From positions 1 to 64,000 of the forward strand of contig JBMNRP010000008.1 of the NCBI GenBank assembly GCA_050944685.1: a stretch of 64,000 nucleotides of DNA, written 5' to 3'. Position 1 is the first letter of the stretch. Each line of letters starts with the position of its first letter. Below the pieces are notes generated by a model. It made no database searches. It was not told the DNA's origin and worked only from the letters and a program-made list of their open reading frames with translations. The translations under genes and the position numbers were made by a program. Shown piece by piece: positions 45,008-52,463 of the stretch. Source of the stretch: CADBRN01 sp050944685. Its GTDB lineage: Bacteria; Bacillota; Clostridia; Lachnospirales; Lachnospiraceae.

Positions 45008-46222
45008 TCAGCTCTTCATAGAATCAATAATCGAAGCGGCCAGCGTATCGAGCTCGTCTTCCGCGTCCTCATGCATATGGGAGGCGATCGTCATGCGCTC
45101 ATTCAGCACCGTAATCTGCTTCATCTCCTCATCGAGGAACCTGTACATCAGATCGCCGGACATGATCGCCCAGGATCCGTTCTCGACCAGCGCAAAGGTG
45201 CGGTTCTGCACGTTCAGCGCCTTCATGTCATTGAGGAAATTCAGCATCGGGGGGAAGATCCCCAGATTGTAGGTCACGGACGCCAGGACGACGTGGCTGT
45301 AGCGGAAGACATCCGCGATCAGGTAAGACACGTGCGTATTGGAAACGTCATGAACGACGACATTGGTCATACCCTTCTCAACGAGCTTCGAGGCCAGCGC
45401 CTGCGCCGCCTGCGCGGTATTGCCGTACATGGAGGCATAGACAATCATGACGCCCTTCTCCTCCGGCTCGTAAGACGCCCAGTGAGAATACTTATCCAGA
45501 AGATAATCGATATTTGAGCGCCATACCAGGCCGTGCAGCGGACAGATATACCTGATCTCGCCCAGATGCGGCTCCGCCTTTTTCAGCAGCTTCCGAATAT
45601 GCGGTCCGTATTTGCCGACGATATTCGTGAGGTAGCGGCGGTTGGAATCAATCCAGTCGCGGTCATAATTCACCTCGTCGTTAAACATCTTTCCGTCGAG
45701 AGCCTTGAAGGAACCGAAGGCGTCCGCGGAAAAGAGCACTCCGTTCGTCACATCGAAGGTAACCATCGGCTCCGGCCAGTGAACCATCGGTGCCGTCAGG
45801 AACGCCACGGTGTGATCGCCGAAGGACATCGTGTCCCCGTCTCCGACCGTGACCGTCTCATGCCCCTCGGTCGTGAAGCCGAACTGCTTCATAATCATGA
45901 ATCCCTTCTCGGTACTGACCACCTTCGCGCCCGGGTACCGGTCCAGAACGACCTGCAGCGACGCCGCGTGGTCGGGCTCCCAGTGATTCACAACCACGAC
46001 GTCGAGGTCGCGGCCGTTCAGCACGTACTCCAGATTCTCCATCATCTGACGGCAGGCGTCCCAGTCCACCGTATCAAACAGCACGGTCTGCTTGTCCAGA
46101 AGCACATAGGAATTGTAGCTGACGCCCTCCGGGATCGGATGAATATTTTCAAACAGGGTCAGGCGATGGTCATTCGCGCCGATCCAATACAAATTATCGG
46201 TAATTTCTCTCACAATATGCAT
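45008..46222 (-). CDS. Flavodiiron protein (A-type flavoprotein, oxygen reductase)
   Basis: 404 residues. Reduces O2 to water (or NO to N2O) with electrons from rubredoxin. The N-terminal metallo-beta-lactamase-like domain has the di-iron ligands: NHWEPDHAAS, MVHWPEPM, SADAFGSF and CPLHGLVWR. The C-terminal flavodoxin domain begins near 255 (MIVYASMYGNTAQAAQALA) and binds FMN. No extra rubredoxin or reductase domain is fused. It lies 59 bases downstream of a fusion protein that ends in a rubredoxin domain, so that neighbour is a plausible electron donor (inference). Ribosome site GGAGGAGAC. Confidence 0.95.
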   Translation of the reverse strand: MHIVREITDNLYWIGANDHRLTLFENIHPIPEGVSYNSYVLLDKQTVLFDTVDWDACRQMMENLEYVLNGRDLDVVVVNHWEPDHAASLQVVLDRYPGAKVVSTEKGFMIMKQFGFTTEGHETVTVGDGDTMSFGDHTVAFLTAPMVHWPEPMVTFDVTNGVLFSADAFGSFKALDGKMFNDEVNYDRDWIDSNRRYLTNIVGKYGPHIRKLLKKAEPHLGEIRYICPLHGLVWRSNIDYLLDKYSHWASYEPEEKGVMIVYASMYGNTAQAAQALASKLVEKGMTNVVVHDVSNTHVSYLIADVFRYSHVVLASVTYNLGIFPPMLNFLNDMKALNVQNRTFALVENGSWAIMSGDLMYRFLDEEMKQITVLNERMTIASHMHEDAEDELDTLAASIIDSMKS

Positions 46223-46281
46223 AACGTTGTCTCCTCCGAAAATTTAATTTCTACTGACTGCTTCGCTCGTCATCCCTGATA

Positions 46282-48192
46282 TCAGGACTCTTCGAAATTG
46301 GCTTTCGGCTCCGCGCAGTTCGGACATACCCAGTCCTCGGGAAGCTGATCGAACATGGTTCCCGGCGCGATATCCGCGGAGGGATCGCCGACCATCGGAT
46401 CGTACTCGTAACCGCAGCCGTCGCAGACCATTACTTTGTACGCCGGTTTCTCTTTCTTCGGAGTCGCTCTTCTGACCTTCTTCATCGGCGGGGCCGGTTT
46501 CTTCTCTCCGGTATCGAGCGCCGCCGCGAGGAGCGGGAGAATCTCATTGACATCTCCGACAATGCCGTAATCACAGTTCTTGAAGATCGGCGCGTTCGCG
46601 TTCTTGTTGATCGCCACGATGGTTCCGGCGTCAATGATTCCTTTCAGATGCTGAATCGCTCCGGAAATGCCGCAGGCGATATACAGATTGCCCCGGAACT
46701 TCTGACCGGACATTCCCACGTAGCGCTCAATCGGGACATACTGCAAAGTCTCAGCTACCGGTCTGGACGAGCCGATCGCCGCGCCTGCTGCTTTCGCCAG
46801 ATCCTCGATCAGCTTCATATTCTCCTTCGGTCCGATTCCCTTCCCGGCCGAAACGACGCGCTCCGCCTGGGTAATCGGGGTGTCAATCGGAATGCCGACG
46901 GTAAAGTCATATCCGTCCGACTTCAGGCTGGCGACGAGTTCGTCGACCTTCTCCTGCGCCGTTCCCTTCTTGTAAATGATCTTCTTTCTCGGCCCGGTCA
47001 CGTTCCGGTTTCCGGAAGCTCCCGGGATCACCGGTGCACCGGATTTCGGCGGTTTGCCCAGAAGATGCGAAGAGATGACGACGCGCATGATCTCATTGGT
47101 TCCCTCATAGATCTGGGTGATCTTTGCGTCACGGTACATTCTCTCGACATCCATGCCCTTCAGATAGCCGTTGCCGCCGTAAATCTGAACAGCTTCCTGT
47201 GTCACTTTGATCGCCACGTCAGAGGCGAACTGCTTCGCCATCGCGGCTTCCATGCTGTACGGCTCATGAACCTCTTTCATCTCCGCCGCGCTGTAAACCA
47301 GCATTCTGGCCGCCCGGATCTCCGTCGCCATATCCGCGATCTTGAAAGAGATCGCCTGCTGGAACGCGATCGCCTTGTGGAACTGCTCGCGGTCCAGAGC
47401 GTAGGTCTTGCAGCTCTCATAAGCACCCTGAGCAATGCCGAGCGCCTGTGCGGCAATGCCGATACGGCCGCCGTCCAGCGTCGCCATGGCGATCTTGAAG
47501 CCCTGGCCCTCGCGCCCGAGCAGATTTTCCTTCGGAACCTTCACATCCTCAAACAGGAGCTGGGCCGTCGCCGAAGAGCGGATTCCGAGCTTGTCGTAAT
47601 GATCGCCGAAGGTAAAGCCTTCCCAGCCCTTTTCCACGATAAATGCGCTGATTCCCTTCGTGCCGATGCCCGGAGTCGTGACGGCAAAAACAACGTAGAT
47701 ATCGGCCTCACCGCCGTTGGTGATGAAGATCTTCTCTCCGTTCAGGACGTAGTGATCGCCCTCCAGAACAGCCGTGGTCTCTGTGCCGCCTGCGTCCGAT
47801 CCGGCGTTCGGCTCGGTCAGTCCGAAAGCGCCGATCTTTTCGCCCTTCGCGAGCGGGACGAGATATTTCTGCTTCTGCTCCTCGGTTCCGAATCCGAAGA
47901 TCGGCCAGGATCCGAGAGAAGTATGGGCAGAAAGAATGACGCCCGTACCACCGTCCACCCGGGACAGCTCCTCAACCGCGATCGCGTAGCTGATTACGTC
48001 CAGTCCGGCTCCGCCGTACTTTTTCGGATAAGGGATTCCCATCCATCCGCGCTTCGCCATCTTTTCCACGACTTCGCGCGGAAAATGGTTCTCGCGGTCC
48101 CACTGGAAAGCGTAAGGTTTGACTTCCTTCTCCGCGAACTCGCGGATCTCAGCACGCAGCTTCTCGTGCTCTTCAGTGCATTGATACAACAT
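46282..48192 (-). CDS. Acyl-CoA dehydrogenase / EtfA C-domain / rubredoxin fusion protein
   Basis: 636 residues with three redox parts. Residues about 1-380: complete acyl-CoA dehydrogenase (FGLTEPNAGSDAGGTET, GEKIFITNG, ATLDGGRIGIAAQALGIAQGA, QIYGGNGYLKG, catalytic Glu in IYEGTNEIMRVV). Residues about 415-555: an EtfA-type FAD domain (VVSAGKGIGPKENMKLIEDL, GSSRPVAETL, YIACGISGAIQHLKGI, AINKNANAPIFKNCDYGIVG). After a Lys/Pro-rich linker, a rubredoxin (about 583-636, CDGCGYEYDP, DWVCPNCAEPK); the second knuckle has Ala where Gly is usual. No EtfB part is fused. This would let electrons from an acyl-CoA pass through FAD to rubredoxin inside one chain. With the flavodiiron gene next door, an acyl-CoA-driven oxygen reductase path is likely but not proven. 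Confidence 0.93.
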   Translation of the reverse strand: MLYQCTEEHEKLRAEIREFAEKEVKPYAFQWDRENHFPREVVEKMAKRGWMGIPYPKKYGGAGLDVISYAIAVEELSRVDGGTGVILSAHTSLGSWPIFGFGTEEQKQKYLVPLAKGEKIGAFGLTEPNAGSDAGGTETTAVLEGDHYVLNGEKIFITNGGEADIYVVFAVTTPGIGTKGISAFIVEKGWEGFTFGDHYDKLGIRSSATAQLLFEDVKVPKENLLGREGQGFKIAMATLDGGRIGIAAQALGIAQGAYESCKTYALDREQFHKAIAFQQAISFKIADMATEIRAARMLVYSAAEMKEVHEPYSMEAAMAKQFASDVAIKVTQEAVQIYGGNGYLKGMDVERMYRDAKITQIYEGTNEIMRVVISSHLLGKPPKSGAPVIPGASGNRNVTGPRKKIIYKKGTAQEKVDELVASLKSDGYDFTVGIPIDTPITQAERVVSAGKGIGPKENMKLIEDLAKAAGAAIGSSRPVAETLQYVPIERYVGMSGQKFRGNLYIACGISGAIQHLKGIIDAGTIVAINKNANAPIFKNCDYGIVGDVNEILPLLAAALDTGEKKPAPPMKKVRRATPKKEKPAYKVMVCDGCGYEYDPMVGDPSADIAPGTMFDQLPEDWVCPNCAEPKANFEES

Positions 48193-48237
48193 GAATAAAC
48201 CTCCTTGCTGTCTGACTATTACGTTCAGAATCCTCCG

Positions 48238-48255
48238 TTGTCAGTTATCATACAA
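48238..48255. promoter_or_regulatory. Weak inverted repeat upstream of the fusion gene
   Basis: TTGTCAGTTATCATACAA has the outer TTGT/ACAA and 18-base length of Rex-type sites but poor inner matches. It lies about 45-65 bases before the fusion gene. Could be a degenerate Rex site or an Rrf2 site. Confidence 0.3.
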
Positions 48256-48321
48256 TAAAAACAAAGACCGGACCCGAATCCTCTCCATATCGTGTGCGAA
48301 TTTCGAAGACCGGCCCGGTCT
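48254..48321 (-). terminator. Terminator after the Rrf2 regulator gene
   Basis: Minus strand: a GACCGGGCC arm pairs imperfectly with GGGTCCGGTC and is followed by TTTGTTTTTAT. It separates the regulator from the fusion gene. Confidence 0.6.
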
Positions 48322-48377
48322 CATTTCCCCTGATCAATAATTCATCAAAACATTTTTTTCAGTCTGAAACAGGCCGC

Positions 48378-48857
48378 TTACGCAAGTCTCTTCTGAGATC
48401 CTGACTCTTTGGCTTCCGCCTTCTCATTCTGCGCGATGTCCTGTTTCTTCGGCAGGTCCTGGATCAGATCCGCCATTTTGTAGCTCGCAAGCCTTTCGTC
48501 AAGATCCTTCTGAATGTCCGCAAGTGCTTTGCACACCTTACAGGGGCGCTGTTTCCTTTCCACCCACTTGCATTCGTAGCCCGGCAGCATACAGTCATTG
48601 AGGTACTGCCTGTCTTCAATCGCCGTGATCATATCATACAGCGAAACTTCCCGAAGATCCGCTGTCAGCCGGCAGCCTCCGTAGACGCCGCTGATGCTCT
48701 CCACAATAGAGGCGTCCTTGAGCTTTTTCAGAATCTTATAGGCGAATTTCCACGGAATTTCTTCCTCCTCGCAGATCTGCTTCGTCGGATGAATCTGTCC
48801 GTCCGCAAGCCCGCGAACCAGACGGATCGCATAGTCTGCTTCTCTCGTTATCAGCAT
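48378..48857 (-). CDS. Rrf2-family transcriptional regulator, probably Fe-S or thiol sensing
   Basis: 159 residues. Rrf2 winged helix at the N-terminus (MLITREADYAIRLVRGLADGQ, PWKFAYKILKKLKDASIVES, GVYGGCRLTADLREVSLYDMI). The following region holds a Cys cluster, Cys residues in NDCMLPGYECKW and RPCKVCKALADIQ, in the place where IscR/NsrR-type proteins bind an Fe-S cluster, though the spacing is not the NsrR pattern. The C-terminal tail is charged and longer than usual. It lies directly upstream of the fusion/flavodiiron genes on the same strand, so control of those genes by oxygen, NO or redox state is likely (inference). Confidence 0.88.
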   Translation of the reverse strand: MLITREADYAIRLVRGLADGQIHPTKQICEEEEIPWKFAYKILKKLKDASIVESISGVYGGCRLTADLREVSLYDMITAIEDRQYLNDCMLPGYECKWVERKQRPCKVCKALADIQKDLDERLASYKMADLIQDLPKKQDIAQNEKAEAKESGSQKRLA

Positions 48858-48921
48858 CTGTTAACCCTCCCTCGGCCGGATTTTTAAGGTCTTCGGCCGG
48901 TGACCCATTGATCATGGTATT

Positions 48922-48950
48922 ATGATATAATTGTTGATCTTTTTAGTCAA
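48922..48950 (-). promoter_or_regulatory. Promoter of the Rrf2 gene
   Basis: Minus strand: -35 TTGACT (48950-48945), 17-base spacer, -10 TATCAT (48927-48922). Confidence 0.7.
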
Positions 48951-48960
48951 CATTGAAAAC

Positions 48961-49025
48961 ACTAATAATTACTATTTTGGTACTCTGAACAAACATCTCC
49001 TCTCAGAATTAGTAATAATTACTAT
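48961..49025. promoter_or_regulatory. Repeated AT-rich palindromes upstream of the Rrf2 promoter
   Basis: TAGTAATAATTACTA (49010-49024) is a perfect 15-base palindrome with a one-base centre. A near copy, ACTAATAATTACTAT, begins at 48961, 50 bases away. They lie just upstream of the -35 of the regulator gene and may be binding sites for autoregulation. Confidence 0.5.
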
Positions 49026-49040
49026 GCAACCAAAGAATGA

Positions 49041-51329
49041 TCAGCCTCTTTTACGGTTCCGATTATAGTTGATGAGACACCCTGCCTCGACAATCTCTTT
49101 TTCATGACCGGTCAGACCGGAAATATACAGCGAAAGCTTTTTATTTTTCCCGATGACATAGGCCGGAATATTCTGCATATCGCCCTCGAGCGCCTTCCGA
49201 ACGCCCGGAATGAAAATGTAGTCTCCGACTTCGAACTCCGGCTCTTCCCTCATCTGGAAAGGAACCATGCCCCAGTTGATGACATTGGAGCGATAGCGCT
49301 TCGTCGCGTATTCCGTGCAGATATTGGCGAGACCTCCCAGTACACGCTGGCAGCTCGCCGCCTGCTCTCTGGCGGATCCGTCTCCCGGCTTCACAGCGTA
49401 GATCATGCTTCCGATCTCGATGTCTTCCTTTTTCACGTCCGGAGCAATTTTCGCGATCTCCCCAAAAACACCGGCGAGTGCGCTCTCTTCCGCCTCCGGG
49501 TCTCTTCCCGCGGCTCTGGCTTCCTCCATGGCGCGGGTCTCCTTCGCCCGCCCCACGTATCCGGGATCTCTTCTCGACAGGGCGAACTCCGCAAGACCCA
49601 GCGGATTTGACCGGTACGATGAGGTCTCGCCGGACGGAATCAGTTCGTCCGTCGTCGTAACGGCATCCATGATTTTGGAATCCACGCGAAGCAGGATATT
49701 GTCCGCGAGCGGCTCCATCTGCGGCCAGTCCTTGATATTCGGCCCATAGACCAGATCCTCAGAGAGATCCGCGCTGCCAAAGCCGCTGTAGACGCGGGAC
49801 TCGTAGGCGGATCCGTTGAATTCATATTCCGGAACCTCGTAGCCGTCCGCGAACTCGGTGGCCGGCGTGAGGATTCCCTTATTGACCGCGGTCGCCGCGA
49901 TCGAACGGGCATCCATCAGAGCCACTGCGGAAAGCTGTCCGTTCCCCGGCTTCGAGCCCTCCCGGTTCGGGAAATTCCGGGTCGTGTGACGGATGCTGAG
50001 CTCATTATTGGCCGGCGTATCTCCGGCTCCGAAGCACGGTCCGCAGAACGCGGTCTTAACCACCGCTCCGGCCGCCATCAGATCAAAGACAGCGCCCTTT
50101 TTCAGCAGATCCATGAACACCGGCTGAGAAGACGGATAGACCGAAAGATTGAAAACATCATTTCCGGTCCGGGCGTTTTTCAGAATATGCGCGGCCGCCA
50201 TCACATTGACGTAGTTTCCCCCCGCGCACCCGGCGATTATGCCCTGCTGGACATGCACTTTTCCGCCGGAAACCTTCTCCGCGAGGTTAAACCGGATATC
50301 CGGGTTATTTGTGATTTCTTTCGCGTGCTCGTCCACCTCATGCAGAATATCTGCTGCGTTGGGAATAAACTCCTCGATCTCGTACGCGTTGCTCGGGTGG
50401 AACGGGAGCGCGATCATCGGTTTCACGGTCGACAGATCCACCAGAATACACCCGTCGTAATAGGCGCAGTCCGCCGGATCCAGCTTTCTGTAATCCTCCG
50501 GCCGTCCGTGCATTGTCAGATATTTCTTCGTCTCATCGTCAGTTCTCCAGACCGAGGAGAGACAGGTCGTCTCGGTCGTCATCACATCGACACTGTTCCG
50601 GAAATCGGTCGTCATGGAGGCGACACCCGGCCCGACGAATTCCATGACCTTGTTTTTCACATATCCGTTTTTGAACACAGCGCGCACGATCGCGAGCGCG
50701 ATATCGTGAGGACCCACGCCCGGCTGCGGCTTTCCCGTCAGATATACCGCTACCACGCCGGGGTAATCGATGTCATACGTATCGCACAGCAGCTGTTTGA
50801 CCAGCTCGCCGCCGCCCTCGCCGACCGCCAGAGTGCCCAGCGCCCCGTAGCGGGTGTGACTGTCGGATCCGAGGATCATCTTCCCGCAGCCCGCGTACAT
50901 CTCGCGCATGTACTGGTGGATGACCGCCAGGTGGGGCGGAACGAAAATGCCTCCGTACTTTTTCGCGGCGGAAAGGCCGAAGACATGGTCGTCCTCATTG
51001 ATCGTGCCGCCGACCGCACAGAGGGAGTTGTGGCAGTTGGTCATCACATAGGGAAGCGGGAACTTCTCCAGGCCCGACGCGCGCGCAGTCTGAATGATTC
51101 CGACATACGTGATGTCATGGCTGGTCATCGCGTCGAATCGCTCGCTCAGGTGATCCATATCGTCAGAGGTATTGTGCGCTTTCAGAATCGAATAGGCGAT
51201 CGTTCCCTTCTTCGCCTCATTTTTGTCCAGCTTTTTCCCGCCGGCCCGGGCCTTTTTCTCCGCCTCTTTTTCCGGAACAATCTCGTTCCCGTTGAGGAGA
51301 AAAATGCCGCTGTCATACAATTGAACCAT
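49041..51329 (-). CDS. Aconitase-superfamily hydratase (YbhJ-like)
   Basis: 762 residues. An Fe-S hydro-lyase related to aconitase and closest in layout to the uncharacterised E. coli YbhJ group. Cluster ligands: Cys in IIAGCAGGNYVNVM and two Cys in TAFCGPCFGAGDTPANN. Substrate-site elements include GSDSHTRYGALGTLAVGEGGGE and VINWGMVPFQMREEPEF in the swivelling domain. True aconitase function is not certain; many clostridia use such proteins with unknown substrate. It has no gene-cluster partner and lies upstream of the Rrf2 gene on the same strand. Confidence 0.88.
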   Translation of the reverse strand: MVQLYDSGIFLLNGNEIVPEKEAEKKARAGGKKLDKNEAKKGTIAYSILKAHNTSDDMDHLSERFDAMTSHDITYVGIIQTARASGLEKFPLPYVMTNCHNSLCAVGGTINEDDHVFGLSAAKKYGGIFVPPHLAVIHQYMREMYAGCGKMILGSDSHTRYGALGTLAVGEGGGELVKQLLCDTYDIDYPGVVAVYLTGKPQPGVGPHDIALAIVRAVFKNGYVKNKVMEFVGPGVASMTTDFRNSVDVMTTETTCLSSVWRTDDETKKYLTMHGRPEDYRKLDPADCAYYDGCILVDLSTVKPMIALPFHPSNAYEIEEFIPNAADILHEVDEHAKEITNNPDIRFNLAEKVSGGKVHVQQGIIAGCAGGNYVNVMAAAHILKNARTGNDVFNLSVYPSSQPVFMDLLKKGAVFDLMAAGAVVKTAFCGPCFGAGDTPANNELSIRHTTRNFPNREGSKPGNGQLSAVALMDARSIAATAVNKGILTPATEFADGYEVPEYEFNGSAYESRVYSGFGSADLSEDLVYGPNIKDWPQMEPLADNILLRVDSKIMDAVTTTDELIPSGETSSYRSNPLGLAEFALSRRDPGYVGRAKETRAMEEARAAGRDPEAEESALAGVFGEIAKIAPDVKKEDIEIGSMIYAVKPGDGSAREQAASCQRVLGGLANICTEYATKRYRSNVINWGMVPFQMREEPEFEVGDYIFIPGVRKALEGDMQNIPAYVIGKNKKLSLYISGLTGHEKEIVEAGCLINYNRNRKRG

Positions 51330-51531
51330 TCTGTTTCCTCCGAATTCTTTCAGAATATTCCCGTCTTTTTCTTAGTTGAACATTAGTATAGCACAGAATC
51401 AAAATAATGATGACTTCTTTTCTCAAAAATACATAAATCTGCGTTTCGTCTTCGCCCCGGGCGGCGGATGCGGAAAATCTGTGCTATGATGAAAGGAAAC
51501 AGGAAACCGCATCGGAAAGGCTGATGAAGAT

Positions 51532-52317
51532 ATGAACCAGAAACTGTCCCACGATTCGGATATCCGGGAACCGCTCTTCGATTTTCTGGAGGACCGCTTC
51601 GGAAAAATCCGGATCCTGGAAGAAAAGAAAACCGGCGCGTCCCGTGCGGATGTGGTAATGATTCTCCCGGAGGCGCTCTGCGGAATCGAGATCAAGAGCG
51701 ACGCAGACACCTATCGGCGCCTGGCAAGTCAGGTAAAAGATTATGACCGGTACTATGATTACAATATTGCCGTCGTCGGATCGACCCACGCCCTTCACAT
51801 CCGGGAGCACGTTCCGTCCTACTGGGGCGTCATCACGGTCGAAAACAGCGGCGGCGCGTGGGATTTCTATGTCCTGCGGAATCCCGCGAAAAATCCGAAG
51901 ATGAACTGGAAAAGAAAGCTGGAAATTCTGTGGCGGCCGGAGCTCGCCTCCCTCCAGCAGCTTCACGCCATGCCGAAATACAGGGACAAGAGCAGGGCGT
52001 TCGTCATCGGAAAGATCCTCGAGCGGCTGGAAATGAGCGGTCCGGAGAAGACCCTCCCGGAAAAGAAGCGCGCCTCCGAACCGATCCGGGAGGAGGATCT
52101 GGCACGCGAAGTAAGCTCACTTCTTTTCGAGCGGGATTACAGCACCGTGAAAGAAGACCTCGCAGAATACCGCAGGGGCGAGATCGCCCGTGCCCTTGAA
52201 ACCGAGACCGACCCCGAAAAGCGTCTCGATCTGATGATGCGGCAGGAAACCGCCCGCGAAAATCTCTCCCGGCGCTCTCCGGCAAGGCTGAAACGGCGGC
52301 GGCGCAGATATCTCTGA
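51532..52317 (+). CDS. sce7726-like PDDEXK-fold protein
   Basis: 261 residues. The N-terminal half resembles the sce7726 family, thought to have a restriction-endonuclease-like fold: REPLFDFLEDRFGK, then RADVVMILPEALCGIEIKSDADTYRRL giving the acidic and E-x-K residues (GIEIKSD), and VPSYWGVI. The C-terminal half is charged and helical (KERLEMSGPEK-like, REEDLAREVSSLLFERD) and ends in a run of Arg (RLKRRRRRYL). It may be a nuclease or nucleic-acid-binding protein; partners are not visible. It stands alone between divergent and convergent neighbours, with a strong terminator. Confidence 0.7.
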   Translation: MNQKLSHDSDIREPLFDFLEDRFGKIRILEEKKTGASRADVVMILPEALCGIEIKSDADTYRRLASQVKDYDRYYDYNIAVVGSTHALHIREHVPSYWGVITVENSGGAWDFYVLRNPAKNPKMNWKRKLEILWRPELASLQQLHAMPKYRDKSRAFVIGKILERLEMSGPEKTLPEKKRASEPIREEDLAREVSSLLFERDYSTVKEDLAEYRRGEIARALETETDPEKRLDLMMRQETARENLSRRSPARLKRRRRRYL

Positions 52318-52371
52318 CCGCGCTCTTTGTCAGGGCAATGACGAAAACGAAGCCTTCTCTGACCCGCGCAA

Positions 52372-52415
52372 AGAGAGCCGGACACGCAATCGCGTGCCCG
52401 GCCCTCTTTTTTTTT
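52372..52415. terminator. Terminator between the PDDEXK-like and phosphoesterase genes
   Basis: AGAGCCGGACACGC pairs with GCGTGCCCGGCCCTCT (with one mismatch area) and is followed by nine T. Confidence 0.85.
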
Positions 52416-52463
52416 CAGTCTGATCGTTCGAAGCGGACGGATCCGTTCCGGAATGCGGACAGA

